Source of the DNA: UKL13-2 sp036394575
GTDB taxonomy: Bacteria; Pseudomonadota; Gammaproteobacteria; Burkholderiales; Usitatibacteraceae
Assembly: GCA_036394575.1 (NCBI GenBank)
Contig: DASWEY010000066.1
Coordinates: 56,208-120,207, forward strand
Direction of reading: 5' to 3'
DNA length: 64,000 nt
In this document: one piece after another, positions 17,903 through 26,429 of the stretch
How the letters are laid out: each line of letters opens with the position of its first letter
How positions within the stretch are numbered: position 1 is the first letter of the stretch
The notes under the pieces: model-generated
Database searches by the model: none
What the model was told of the DNA's origin: nothing
Seen by the model: only the letters and a program-made list of their open reading frames with translations
Translations under genes and position numbers: made by a program

Positions 17903-17954
17903 TTGACACCGATTGGGCGCCATGACTAAATATAAAAACTGTGAAGTAGTTCAC
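17903..17954 (+). promoter_or_regulatory. Promoter of the riboswitch-DUF1631 unit with a dyad at the likely +1
   Basis: A perfect -35 TTGACA at 17903-17908 and a -10-like TAAATA at 17927-17932 are spaced by 18 bp. About 8 bp downstream lies the perfect dyad GTGAAGTAGTTCAC (17941-17954), at or just after the expected transcription start. The dyad could be an operator or a 5'-end hairpin of the transcript. The promoter is the only good sigma-70 match between the kinase gene and the riboswitch. Confidence 0.6.
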
Positions 17955-17999
17955 ACTTTGCAGAAAGCACTGTCGCGCACCAGTGTTCCATCCGAAATC

Positions 18000-18092
18000 T
18001 GAAACAAGGCAAACTCTCCGAAAGGGGAGGACGCAAAGTCTCCGGTCTAAAGGGGTAGGCAAAACCCAAGATAGCGGGATTACCAGAGAGTC
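18000..18092 (+). ncRNA. Cyclic di-GMP-I (GEMM-I) riboswitch aptamer
   Basis: The conserved GEMM-I core is read directly. GGCAAAC leads into a P2 stem CTCTCC-GAAA-GGGGAG with a GNRA loop. GGACGCAAAGTCTCCGGTCT and AAA follow. The second arm ends in ATAGCGGGATTACC. By alignment to the known Vc2 aptamer, the G contacting one guanine is at 18009, the stacking A is at 18036 and the pairing C is at 18083. Having G, not A, at the first position predicts c-di-GMP rather than cGAMP specificity. It lies about 45 bp downstream of the mapped promoter and about 225 bp upstream of the DUF1631 start. Confidence 0.93.
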
Positions 18093-18284
18093 GAGTCATG
18101 GAAGCTTTCCCTATTCGGGCTGTTCTCAGGCTCGCCGCAAATGCGCCGGGGCCGTCCGTCCGGACGTTTCCCCCGGATTGGGACTGTTTGCGTTCCCTCT
18201 CGTTTTCTGTGTTGTTGACGATGCATTTGCTTCGTTAGCGGCTTTGCGTCCCCTACCGGCGACAAGTTTGCCTCGATAGACCGC

Positions 18285-18304
18285 GCCCTGTTGTATCGGG
18301 CAGG
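18285..18304 (+). promoter_or_regulatory. Possible ribosome-site-sequestering hairpin before DUF1631
   Basis: GCCC (18285-18288) can pair with GGGC (18298-18301), or alternatively CCTG (18287-18290) with CAGG (18301-18304). The latter covers the Shine-Dalgarno CAGGAGA of the gene starting at 18314. It is a candidate output switch for the upstream riboswitch, by inference only. A second hairpin-prone stretch rich in CCGG lies near 18145-18175; no T-run follows it. Confidence 0.35.
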
Positions 18305-18313
18305 AGATCGAGC

Positions 18314-20752
18314 ATGGCTACTGCGACACTGGATAACGTTTTTCCCCTGGCAAATGCGCAGGTGCGCCGACGCGCCGTCAAACCGGAATCCGTCGGTGTC
18401 ATCAATGACTGCCGCGATATTGCGCTCAAGCGCATCGTCAGCCTGCTGTCGGAAACACTCGATACCATCGAGGACGAACTGTTCGAAATGGCCGAGAAAT
18501 CGTCCGATCGCGATTCGCAAAATCTTTATCTCGATGCGCGCGCCCAGGCCCGCGAGAAACGCGTCGATATCGAGGCCGCGTTCAAAAAGCAGTTTCTGAG
18601 CTTTTTTGAGAAAAAGGTGGCCGGCGTGAGCCAGAGCGAGCATGCGCAAGGGAATCAGGCATCTAGCTTCGAATCCCTGTCGCTTGTGGAGGACGATGAA
18701 TTGGAACAGCACTTGGCGATGAACGATATCGCCAGGCGGCTCAATAACAAATGTAACAGTGAATTGGGGGCACTGTCACAACGCATGGGTTTTCTGCTGT
18801 CCGAACCCAAACTCGGGGATGATGCCAACCCGATCGCACCGGATACCATCGTGCGCGCGCTGCAGGCTGCCTGCAACCAGATGACGTCCGGATCCCAGAC
18901 CAAGCTGACCGTCATGCGTCTGGTCGAGCAGCATATGGCTGCCGAAATACTGAATGTCTACAGGGATATCAATACCCATCTGGTGTCGCGCAATGTAATG
19001 CCCCAACTTCGTACCGGCTTCCGCAAAACACCGGCAAACGATGCGCGCAAGGCTTCAACAGACGCGGCTACTGGCGCTGGCACGTCCGGCGCGAATCGTG
19101 CTGTCGCGACCAATGCCGCCTTGGCCACTTCTTCAGGAGATCTGTTTGCTACCCTTCAACAGTTATTGTCGGGTGGCTCCATCATTGAGCCTGGCCATGG
19201 CGGGGCGCGAACTGGCGCCTCGGCAGGCATGACTTCTTCCGCGCAAGCAGGCAGCCGGGATGCCGGCGCCTCGTTCACAAGTTCCGGACTAGTCTCCGCA
19301 CTGACGCAAATCCAGCAACAGTTGATGCCGGCATCGACGACGCTTTTGGCAATGCGCAATATGCAGAATTTCGTGCCGGGCGAAACCTCTCCGGCCGCCC
19401 TCAATGTGCTGCACGAGATTAAGGCGCAGGGGATGACCTCGACCAGCAACCAAGTCGATACGATGACCATCGATATCGTCGCCATGCTATTCGACTACGT
19501 ATTCGAGGACAAAGCCGTTCCCGATACCATCAAGGCCCTGATTGCGCGACTGCAAATTCCAGTGCTGAAAGTTGCAATCATCGATCGCTCCTTCTTTTCG
19601 ATGAAGTCGCATCCGGCGCGACGCCTGCTCGATGTGCTGGCAGATGCCTCGGTATCCTTTGAGGGCGAGGCAAGCAGGGACGACCCACTGTACCGGGAAA
19701 TTGAGTCCATCGTTGATCGCATCCACCGCGAATTTGACACCGATATCGGTCTGTTCAGCACCGCGCTTGCCGAATTCGAGGACTTCATGCGGGGCAGGGA
19801 AATTGCCGGCGCCGAGTTGATTGAAAAATCGACGCGTGCTGTACACGACAACGAGAAGCGCGAAATGGCACGCCTGGTTTCGGTCGATGAAACCGAGCGC
19901 CGCGTCGCCGCCACCGATCTCCCGCCGGCGGTTGCGGCGATGTTGCGGGGGCCCTGGGCGCGAGTGCTGGAGCGCGTTTACCTGCGCGACAATGGCCGCG
20001 AGCAGCAATTCGCAAATGCGCTGGAGACCGCCGACGATCTCATCTGGAGCGTGTCGCCCAAGCTGAATGCCGACGAGCGCAGGAGCCTGGTTACATTGCT
20101 GCCCTCGTTGCTGAAGCACCTCCAGGACGGCATGGATATCGCAGCAGTCGAGCAGCAGGATCGCGGTCGCTTTTTTGCGGCGCTTGTTGATTGCCATGCC
20201 GCCGCCGTAAAGGCGGGCCTGCGCGGCGAAAGCGTCCGCACCTTGCTTGTCGACACACACCCGGCGGCTGAAGTTTCACCGTTGTTTGAAAAATTGTTCG
20301 CCGAGGAAAAAGCGCGCGAACTTGCCCACAGCCGGGCCAGCCGCTCGGGAATGGCCAGAATCCAGTTTACCGATCACGGCATTGAAGTCGAGGAGATTGC
20401 ATTACCGGAACAGAGCGGCAACCCCGTTATTGCCGATGCTTCATCGACCTCCAGGCCCGGACAACTCGATTTCAACGTGACGGCAGCGCCTGTGCCGGAA
20501 TTGAAACGGGGAACCTGGGTAGAGTTTTTGCATGAAGGCGGCAGAAAAATCCGCGCCAAACTCACTTGGGTGAGTCCGCTGAAGGGCGTCTACCTGTTCA
20601 CGAACCCGGGTGCCAGTGAGGCGCTATCGGTGGCACCGGATGCGTTGCAGAACCAGTTTCAACGCGGCGAGGCGCGCGTGATCGACGCATCCTCGATCAT
20701 CGACCGGGCGGTAGACCATATGGTGCAATCGCTGAGCCATGCGATGGCTTAG
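18314..20752 (+). CDS. DUF1631 family protein under c-di-GMP riboswitch control
   Basis: Large soluble protein of 812 residues with no signal peptide or membrane segment. It fits the DUF1631 family, whose function is unknown. The body is mostly predicted helical, with a low-complexity Ala/Gly/Ser/Thr segment at about 238-330. The last 90 residues look PilZ-like: a short beta-rich stretch (RGTWVEFLHEG, KIRAKLTWVSPLKGVYLFTN) that resembles the barrel found in c-di-GMP-associated proteins. I see no RxxxR motif that would prove ligand binding. The start ATG follows CAGGAGATCGAGC. It is the only gene downstream of the GEMM-I riboswitch, so its expression should track c-di-GMP. It may act in motility, biofilm or surface behaviour, by inference. 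Confidence 0.85.
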   Translation: MATATLDNVFPLANAQVRRRAVKPESVGVINDCRDIALKRIVSLLSETLDTIEDELFEMAEKSSDRDSQNLYLDARAQAREKRVDIEAAFKKQFLSFFEKKVAGVSQSEHAQGNQASSFESLSLVEDDELEQHLAMNDIARRLNNKCNSELGALSQRMGFLLSEPKLGDDANPIAPDTIVRALQAACNQMTSGSQTKLTVMRLVEQHMAAEILNVYRDINTHLVSRNVMPQLRTGFRKTPANDARKASTDAATGAGTSGANRAVATNAALATSSGDLFATLQQLLSGGSIIEPGHGGARTGASAGMTSSAQAGSRDAGASFTSSGLVSALTQIQQQLMPASTTLLAMRNMQNFVPGETSPAALNVLHEIKAQGMTSTSNQVDTMTIDIVAMLFDYVFEDKAVPDTIKALIARLQIPVLKVAIIDRSFFSMKSHPARRLLDVLADASVSFEGEASRDDPLYREIESIVDRIHREFDTDIGLFSTALAEFEDFMRGREIAGAELIEKSTRAVHDNEKREMARLVSVDETERRVAATDLPPAVAAMLRGPWARVLERVYLRDNGREQQFANALETADDLIWSVSPKLNADERRSLVTLLPSLLKHLQDGMDIAAVEQQDRGRFFAALVDCHAAAVKAGLRGESVRTLLVDTHPAAEVSPLFEKLFAEEKARELAHSRASRSGMARIQFTDHGIEVEEIALPEQSGNPVIADASSTSRPGQLDFNVTAAPVPELKRGTWVEFLHEGGRKIRAKLTWVSPLKGVYLFTNPGASEALSVAPDALQNQFQRGEARVIDASSIIDRAVDHMVQSLSHAMA

Positions 20753-20821
20753 TGTGCGGCGGGATGTCGAGGTCACGGCCGGTCCATTTCTCATGAGAGA
20801 CGGCGCCAACCCTCATGGTTT

Positions 20822-21205
20822 TTATGCGCCGATCAGTTTTCGATACTGTTCTGCGCTCATCAGGCCGGCTTCATCGATCCTGTCGATTTTCACACGCACC
20901 ACCCAGCTGGAATAAGGTTCGCTGTTGACCAGTTCCGGCCGGTCTTTCAACGCTGCATTGGTGGCAAGCACTTTGCCAGTCACGGGCACCAGCATATCGG
21001 AAGCCGCCTTTACCGATTCGAGCGTGGCGACGGCGTCGCGCGGCGTAAATGCCTTGCCAACTTCGGGCAGTTCGACAAATACCATGTCGCCCAGCTGGGC
21101 CTGGCCTTCCTCGGTTGCACCTATATCCAGCGAGCCGTCGGCGTTTTTCATGAGCCACAAATGTCCGTCGGTATAACGACGGTCGTCGGGGATTGGAATG
21201 GACAT
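20822..21205 (-). CDS. gcvH: Glycine cleavage system H protein
   Basis: Lipoyl carrier protein of the glycine cleavage complex; it shuttles the aminomethyl group between P, T and L proteins. Length is 127 residues from the ATG at 21205, chosen because AGAGAGG lies 8 nt upstream and the protein starts as MSIPIPDDRRYTDGHLW. The lipoylated lysine is Lys66 in ATLESVKAASD. gcvT and gcvP, usually adjacent, are absent here, so this is a solitary H protein. Such copies may serve the complex from a distance or act as lipoate donors. The lipB-lipA genes later in the window supply its cofactor. Confidence 0.93.
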   Translation of the reverse strand: MSIPIPDDRRYTDGHLWLMKNADGSLDIGATEEGQAQLGDMVFVELPEVGKAFTPRDAVATLESVKAASDMLVPVTGKVLATNAALKDRPELVNSEPYSSWVVRVKIDRIDEAGLMSAEQYRKLIGA

Positions 21206-21224
21206 TGCAGCCTCTCTTTCGCGA

Positions 21225-22259
21225 TCAAGGATAGAACGCCCGCAAGCCATAGCCGGAGGCTGGTGTCTTGTTTGCGATCTCAAAATTCAGATTGACGAAC
21301 AGTTCGGCCCCCGGGGCAAGCGCCTCGTCCTGTGAGGGTAAACGGCCCAGATAGTCGCGCGGTTGCAAAATGCGGCTGGACAAAACCTGGTTGCCATTAT
21401 CGGTCAGGCGCAGTTCCAGCGCTGGCAACTCCTGCTTCGCCTTGCCGCGATTAACCAGTGTGGCGGTCAACAAAATGCGACCGGGTTTGGCGGGCGACTC
21501 AATCAGGTCGGAAGCCTCGATCTTGATCGCCGTTTCATCGCGCCCCCAGGAAATGGCACAGCCCGCCAACCCACAGGCTTTCACCAGATAAGGACGGACT
21601 TGTGGATAAGACTCCATGATCGCGCCACGAAAGAAATAGGTTGCCTGTATCGCTGTCAGTGCCAGCAGCAGTACGATACCCGCGATCCAGGCCGCGCGGC
21701 GCGACGGACGATCAGACTTGTACGAAGTCCGCAGCAAGGGATTGTCCGTGATACCCCTGGATCCGGTTGCAGCGTCCCAGTCGCCGGACTCCTGAGTGGT
21801 ATCCGCAAGCAGGAAGGCAGGCGGTGCCTGCACAACGGCGTCTGCGGTCCGCGCCTTGTCTTTGCGGACTTCGACGATGGCCGTTATTTCCACATCATCC
21901 ACATCGACCGGCTCGGCTATTCCCGCGGGCAGCTCATGGTCGGGAGCCTCGACAGAGAATTCAGCGTCATCGGTCGCCGTAAACTCAGGGGGCGATTCAG
22001 GTACCAGCGCCTCAAGACTATCAATGCTGAGAGCGGGGAATTCCGATGATTCCGGCGAACCAACCGTTCTTTCACTGGTCTCCGCCGGAATAGTCTCCAG
22101 CGCCCCCTCGCGGTCTTCATCTTCAATGCGCTTGAGCGATTCGAAGGCATTGAACACATTGCGGCAACGACCGCACATAACGCGGCCTTGACGCACATTG
22201 AGTTGTTCGGGCTGAACCCGAAATTGCGCCGAGCAGCTGGGACAGGTGGTTAACAGCAT
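21225..22259 (-). CDS. Zinc-ribbon DUF3426 membrane protein
   Basis: A 344-residue protein that starts with an MJ0042-type zinc ribbon (CPSC at 6-9 and CGRC at 29-32). A long acidic, low-complexity linker follows (about 45-185, many Glu, Asp, Val and Pro). One transmembrane helix lies near 190-211 (WIAGIVLLLALTAIQATYFF), and a C-terminal DUF3426 domain is presumably periplasmic. Function is unknown. It regularly follows prmA in betaproteobacteria, as here (9 bp gap), suggesting co-transcription with the accBC-prmA genes. Confidence 0.85.
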   Translation of the reverse strand: MLLTTCPSCSAQFRVQPEQLNVRQGRVMCGRCRNVFNAFESLKRIEDEDREGALETIPAETSERTVGSPESSEFPALSIDSLEALVPESPPEFTATDDAEFSVEAPDHELPAGIAEPVDVDDVEITAIVEVRKDKARTADAVVQAPPAFLLADTTQESGDWDAATGSRGITDNPLLRTSYKSDRPSRRAAWIAGIVLLLALTAIQATYFFRGAIMESYPQVRPYLVKACGLAGCAISWGRDETAIKIEASDLIESPAKPGRILLTATLVNRGKAKQELPALELRLTDNGNQVLSSRILQPRDYLGRLPSQDEALAPGAELFVNLNFEIANKTPASGYGLRAFYP

Positions 22260-22268
22260 GCGGCGATT

Positions 22269-23171
22269 TTAACCGAGGCGCCCGCGACGAATGCCGGCAA
22301 TGCACGACCAACCTTCATTGCGGCGCCATACGGCAAGCTCGAACCAGGGCTGATAAATGGCGATGATCTCCGCGGCCTGATGGTCGAGAATCCCGGCCAG
22401 TGCCAGCCGCCCCCCAGGTTGAGTATGGCTGGCCAGCAAGGGGGCAAGCACTTTCAGCGGATTGGCGAGAATATTGGCAACCGTGATGTCAGCGACAAAG
22501 TCGAGCCGCTGCTCAGTAGTGGCAAATGCGATGTCGACACCATTCTGCTGCGCGTTGTAGCGCGCCGCCTCAAGCGCCTGCGGATCGATATCGACACCAA
22601 GCGCGAGTCTGGCGCCAAGTTTCATGCCGGCAATCGCGAGTATCCCCGAGCCGCAGCCGTAATCCAGCAGGCTGGATTTCGGGGCAACTTCCAGGTTCGC
22701 TTCCAGCCATTGCAGGCACAGTCGGGTGGTTGGATGGCTGCCGGTACCAAAAGCTGCCCCCGGATCAAGCGCGATATTGATGGCATGGGCATCAGGCGCG
22801 CTGTGCCAGGTCGGCACAATCCACACCCGGCCGGAAATTTGAATTGGCTGAAACTGGTCGCGATTTTGCTGCACCCAGTCCGTATCTTCCAGGGGCTCGA
22901 TGCGCAGCGTCGGTGCCGCAATGCCCAATGCCGATGCGGCCTCGCGGGCCAACTGTTCGACACTGGCGTCGGGGGGGAACAGCGCGGTCAGTCTGCATTG
23001 ATCCCACAACCCGGTCGAGGCGCCCGGCTCGCCGAAGATCGGCTGCTCCGCCTCCGTACCTTCAAGCGCGTCCTCGACATTCACGGAAATGGCGCCAAGC
23101 GCCATCAATTCGTCGCCATAAGCGTCCGCATGCTCGCGCGGAATGTCCAGGGTGAGGTTCAGCCAGCTCAT
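22269..23171 (-). CDS. prmA: Ribosomal protein L11 methyltransferase
   Basis: SAM-dependent enzyme that trimethylates L11 of the large ribosomal subunit. The 300-residue protein has an N-terminal substrate-binding domain and the Rossmann methyltransferase core with motif I LDYGCGSGILAIAG at about 168-181. It also has the acidic ribose-binding residue in GVDIDPQALEAA and the NILANPL catalytic loop. The start is the ATG at 23171. It lies 34 bp after accC and 9 bp before the DUF3426 gene in the same direction. Confidence 0.96.
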   Translation of the reverse strand: MSWLNLTLDIPREHADAYGDELMALGAISVNVEDALEGTEAEQPIFGEPGASTGLWDQCRLTALFPPDASVEQLAREAASALGIAAPTLRIEPLEDTDWVQQNRDQFQPIQISGRVWIVPTWHSAPDAHAINIALDPGAAFGTGSHPTTRLCLQWLEANLEVAPKSSLLDYGCGSGILAIAGMKLGARLALGVDIDPQALEAARYNAQQNGVDIAFATTEQRLDFVADITVANILANPLKVLAPLLASHTQPGGRLALAGILDHQAAEIIAIYQPWFELAVWRRNEGWSCIAGIRRGRLG

Positions 23172-23205
23172 ATGGTTTACCTCGGGAAAGCGTCGGGCGG
23201 CCTGC

Positions 23206-24576
23206 TCAGTCAGCCTCGCCGCCTGCGATTTTTTTCAGTTGCGCCATGCGTGCTTCAAGAAAATGTATCGATGTTCCGCCGGCAATGAAAGCGGCGTCGT
23301 TCATCAATTCCTGGTGCAGGGGCAAATTGGTTTGAATCCCTTCCACCACCATTTCCGAGAGCGCGGTGCGCATGCGCGCAAACGCCTGTTCGCGGGTATC
23401 GCCATGCGCAATCACCTTGGCGATCAGCGAATCATAGTACGGCGGCACGAAGTAATCGGCATAGACGTGCGAATCGACGCGAATACCCGGACCGCCAGGC
23501 ACATGGAAGCGGGTGATTCGCCCCGGTGAGGGCACAAAGGTGACCGGGTTTTCGGCATTGATCCGGCACTCGATGGCGTGGCCGCGCAGCTGAATGTCCT
23601 TCTGGCGGTAGCGCAGTCGTTGCCCGGCTGCGACACGAATTTGCTCCTGGACGATGTCGACGCCGGTGATCATCTCGGAAACCGGGTGCTCGACCTGGAC
23701 ACGAGTGTTCATTTCGATGAAATAGAACTCTTCGTTTTCGTACAGGAATTCGAACGTGCCGGCGCCGCGATAGCCCATTTTGACGCAGGCTTCCGCACAG
23801 CGTTCGCCGATCTTGTCCCGCACCCTTGCTTTCAGTTCCGGCGCAGGCGCTTCCTCAATGATCTTTTGATGGCGGCGCTGCATGGAACAATCCCGTTCCC
23901 ACAGGAAAATGGCGTTCCTGTGTTCGTCCGCCAATACCTGGATTTCGATATGACGTGGGTTCTCAAGGAATTTTTCGAGATACACCATGGGGTTGCCAAA
24001 GGCGCTTTGCGCCTCGGCCTTGGTCATCTGCACCGCGTTCACCAAGGCCGCCTCGGTATGCACCACGCGCATACCGCGTCCGCCGCCGCCGCCCGCCGCC
24101 TTGATGATGACCGGATAGCCGACCGCTGACGCAATCTTGCGAATTTCCTTGGGGTCATCCGGCAAGGCGCCATCGGAGCCAGGCACGCAGGGAATACCGA
24201 CGCGCTTCATCGCTGCCTTGGCGGCGACCTTGTCGCCCATCATGCGAATGTTTTCCGGCTTGGGACCGATGAATACAAAACCGGAATTCTCGACGCGTTC
24301 GGCAAAGTCTGCGTTTTCAGACAGGAAGCCGTAGCCAGGATGGATCGCCTGTGCATCGGTAACTTCTGCGGCGCTGATGATGGCCGGAATATTCAGGTAA
24401 CTGTCTTTGGAGGGTGCCGGGCCGATGCAGACGGATTCGTCGGCCAGCATCACATATTTGGCATCGGCATCGGCCTCGGAGTGAACCGCGACCGTCTTGA
24501 TGCCCAATTCCCGACATGCCCGCTGCACACGCAGCGCAATCTCGCCACGGTTGGCAATCAGGATCTTCTCAAACAT
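23206..24576 (-). CDS. accC: Acetyl-CoA carboxylase, biotin carboxylase subunit
   Basis: ATP-grasp enzyme that carboxylates the biotin of AccB in the first step of fatty-acid synthesis. Length is 456 residues from the ATG at 24576 (MFEKILIANRGEIALRVQRA), the family's usual N-terminus. A GTG at 24615 with AAGGCGA just upstream would add 13 residues and cannot be excluded. The ATP-binding glycine loop (KAAGGGGGRGMRVV) and the catalytic MNTRVQVEHPVSE are intact. It lies directly downstream of accB. Confidence 0.96.
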   Translation of the reverse strand: MFEKILIANRGEIALRVQRACRELGIKTVAVHSEADADAKYVMLADESVCIGPAPSKDSYLNIPAIISAAEVTDAQAIHPGYGFLSENADFAERVENSGFVFIGPKPENIRMMGDKVAAKAAMKRVGIPCVPGSDGALPDDPKEIRKIASAVGYPVIIKAAGGGGGRGMRVVHTEAALVNAVQMTKAEAQSAFGNPMVYLEKFLENPRHIEIQVLADEHRNAIFLWERDCSMQRRHQKIIEEAPAPELKARVRDKIGERCAEACVKMGYRGAGTFEFLYENEEFYFIEMNTRVQVEHPVSEMITGVDIVQEQIRVAAGQRLRYRQKDIQLRGHAIECRINAENPVTFVPSPGRITRFHVPGGPGIRVDSHVYADYFVPPYYDSLIAKVIAHGDTREQAFARMRTALSEMVVEGIQTNLPLHQELMNDAAFIAGGTSIHFLEARMAQLKKIAGGEAD

Positions 24577-24620
24577 TCCCCGTGAACTGGAGGCAAATGC
24601 TGCCATAGTGGGCACTCGCC

Positions 24621-25070
24621 TTATTCAATCACAAACAGCGGCTGGCCATATTCGACCGGCTGTCCGTTCTCGGTGAGTATGGCTTTGACGACACCCGAGG
24701 CATCGGACTCGATTTCGTTCAGCAGCTTCATGGCCTCGATAATGCACAGGGTCTGGCCCTTGGCCACGGTCTGGCCAATTTCGACAAATGGCGGGGTGCC
24801 CGGGGAGGGCGAACGATAGAACGTGCCCACCATCGGCGACTTCAGAGTATGGCCGGTCGGTTCTGCCGGTGCTGCTGCCACCTGCGCGGCGGCGGTGCCA
24901 GCCATCTCCTGAGGCAGAATCACCGAGGTGGGTGCCATCGGTTGCATGAAGGGGCCATTGTTGCCGGTACGGCTGATGCGGACCTTTTCTTCCCCTTCGG
25001 TTATTTCCAGTTCCGCGATCCCGGATTGCTGCACGAGATCAATCAACGTCTTTATTTTCCTGAGATCCAT
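24621..25070 (-). CDS. accB: Acetyl-CoA carboxylase biotin carboxyl carrier protein
   Basis: Biotin carrier of acetyl-CoA carboxylase, 149 residues. The N-terminal helical segment (MDLRKIKTLIDLVQQSGIAE) contacts AccC. A Pro/Ala-rich hinge at about 55-75 precedes the C-terminal biotinyl domain with the attachment motif EAMK in CIIEAMKLLNEIE. The ATG at 25070 is preferred to a GTG at 25079 because GAGGTG is then 6 nt upstream. It lies upstream of accC and downstream of aroQ, with a 57 bp gap to aroQ. Confidence 0.96.
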   Translation of the reverse strand: MDLRKIKTLIDLVQQSGIAELEITEGEEKVRISRTGNNGPFMQPMAPTSVILPQEMAGTAAAQVAAAPAEPTGHTLKSPMVGTFYRSPSPGTPPFVEIGQTVAKGQTLCIIEAMKLLNEIESDASGVVKAILTENGQPVEYGQPLFVIE

Positions 25071-25135
25071 CTTTTCCACCTCGTCACAAAAGAGCCAACA
25101 AGGATCACCTGTTAGCCATCGACATGCAGGACGTA

Positions 25136-25594
25136 CTAGTTTTTTTGTTGTTTACGGGCTTTTATGCGTCGAATTGCCATTTGCAGCGCAAACTCGTAGC
25201 CATCGGCACCTAGGCCGGAAATGACACCGACCGCCAAATCCGAGAAGTAGGATTTGCTGCGAAACGGCTCGCGCGCATGGACGTTGGACAAATGCACCTC
25301 GATAAAGGGAAGGGCTGTTGCCGCGAAAGCATCGCGCAGGGCCACGCTGGTATGGGTATAAGCCGCCGGATTGACCACAATGAACTCTACCCCCTCCCTG
25401 GCAGCCTGGTGCACCCGGTCAATCAAGGCGCCTTCCGCATTGCTTTGGAAGGTATCGAGCTCTACGCCCCCAGCCTGAGCCATCTCCCTCAAACGCTGGT
25501 CAATTTCGGCCAGCGTGGACAAACCATAATGCCCCGGCTCGCGGGTTCCAAGCAGGTTCAGATTGGGGCCATGCATGACTAAAATCTTCGGCAT
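25136..25594 (-). CDS. aroQ: 3-dehydroquinate dehydratase, type II
   Basis: Shikimate-pathway dehydratase that turns 3-dehydroquinate into 3-dehydroshikimate. The 152-residue length fits the dodecameric type II enzyme. The active-site loop NLNLLGTREPGHYG at about 11-24, the catalytic His in the VEVHLSNVHAREPFR region and the Asn in IVVNPAAYTH are all present. It is the first gene of the aroQ-accB-accC-prmA run. A 286 bp gap to the TlpA gene upstream should contain the promoter. Confidence 0.97.
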   Translation of the reverse strand: MPKILVMHGPNLNLLGTREPGHYGLSTLAEIDQRLREMAQAGGVELDTFQSNAEGALIDRVHQAAREGVEFIVVNPAAYTHTSVALRDAFAATALPFIEVHLSNVHAREPFRSKSYFSDLAVGVISGLGADGYEFALQMAIRRIKARKQQKN

Positions 25595-25880
25595 AAAATT
25601 AAGTTTGCCCCAAATCGAAGCATATTGTCTATATTTTCGACGAAGTTAATATTGCACCACTTTCTTGCGGCACTACTGCGACCCACCCTTCAGCCGCGGC
25701 CCAGTGTTTCTTTAGGGTTGCAGCCACCTCAAAATTACCCCGACTTTGGGTCGGCAGGCTGCGCATTTTGCCTGAATATGGGCCTTTACGCCAAGTGGCT
25801 TAGCATCCGCTCTAGGGGCGGCAAATCTGATCGACAACAGTGGGGATCGTGAGAAATAACCGGAGTAACAAGAAATAACG
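25595..25880. other. Intergenic gap upstream of aroQ-accBC; no gene seen
   Basis: This stretch lies between the TlpA gene end and aroQ. I see only a small hairpin (CCGAC-CCAAA-GTCGG on the minus strand) near 25735-25755 and an AT-rich segment close to aroQ. It probably carries the promoter of the aroQ-accB-accC-prmA-DUF3426 genes. No riboswitch or small gene was recognised. Confidence 0.4.
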
Positions 25881-26429
25881 CTATTTTGGCAAGTTTTTTA
25901 TGATTATTGGCTCAAATTCGACTTCGCTAATGGCGCCAAGCCGGGTGTGCACGACCTCTCCGCCAGGCCTGACCACCACGGTATACGGCAGCAAATTCAT
26001 GCGATTTCCCAGTCGGCGGGAAAAGTCCATTGCGTGCACCTCATCCGACAATAGCGGATAAGTAACCACGGTTTTTTGCGCGAAATTACCGACATTTAGA
26101 GTGGAATCGGCGGCTATACCGACTATTTGCAGGCCATGTGCGGCATATTTTTGTTGCAGCTTCGACAAAACCGGCATTTCTGCCTTGCAAGGGCCGCACC
26201 AGGTCGCCCAGAAATTGATAACCAGCAAATTTTGCTGCCATCGACCCAGCGACTGGGGAATGCCGGACGCATCAGGAAAGCTTGCGGTATAAATGACGCC
26301 GGCACTGGCCTGCACCTGACTGGTATTCGACGTGGGGGACGTAGCGGATTGATCAAACCACAGGGCGATAACGGCAAGTCCCAGCATGACGCAGACACCC
26401 ACCGCGATCACCAGCCTGGGGGTGGACAC
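25881..26429 (-). CDS. TlpA-like membrane-anchored thioredoxin
   Basis: Periplasmic thiol reductase of the TlpA/ResA type, 182 residues. A single N-terminal membrane anchor lies at about 5-24 (LVIAVGVCVMLGLAVIALWF) and the redox site WCGPC occurs in NFWATWCGPCKAEMP. The start GTG at 26429 directly follows the TGA of the DsbD N-domain gene, so the two are translationally coupled. TlpA proteins usually draw electrons from a DsbD/CcdA membrane domain. That domain is missing from the adjacent dsbD remnant, so the electron source must be elsewhere. Confidence 0.88.
   Translation of the reverse strand: MSTPRLVIAVGVCVMLGLAVIALWFDQSATSPTSNTSQVQASAGVIYTASFPDASGIPQSLGRWQQNLLVINFWATWCGPCKAEMPVLSKLQQKYAAHGLQIVGIAADSTLNVGNFAQKTVVTYPLLSDEVHAMDFSRRLGNRMNLLPYTVVVRPGGEVVHTRLGAISEVEFEPIIIKNLPK

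Noticed and set aside
18080..18712. A 210-codon minus-strand frame over the riboswitch leader
   Set aside because: It runs antisense through the riboswitch leader and the DUF1631 start and has no recognisable domain.
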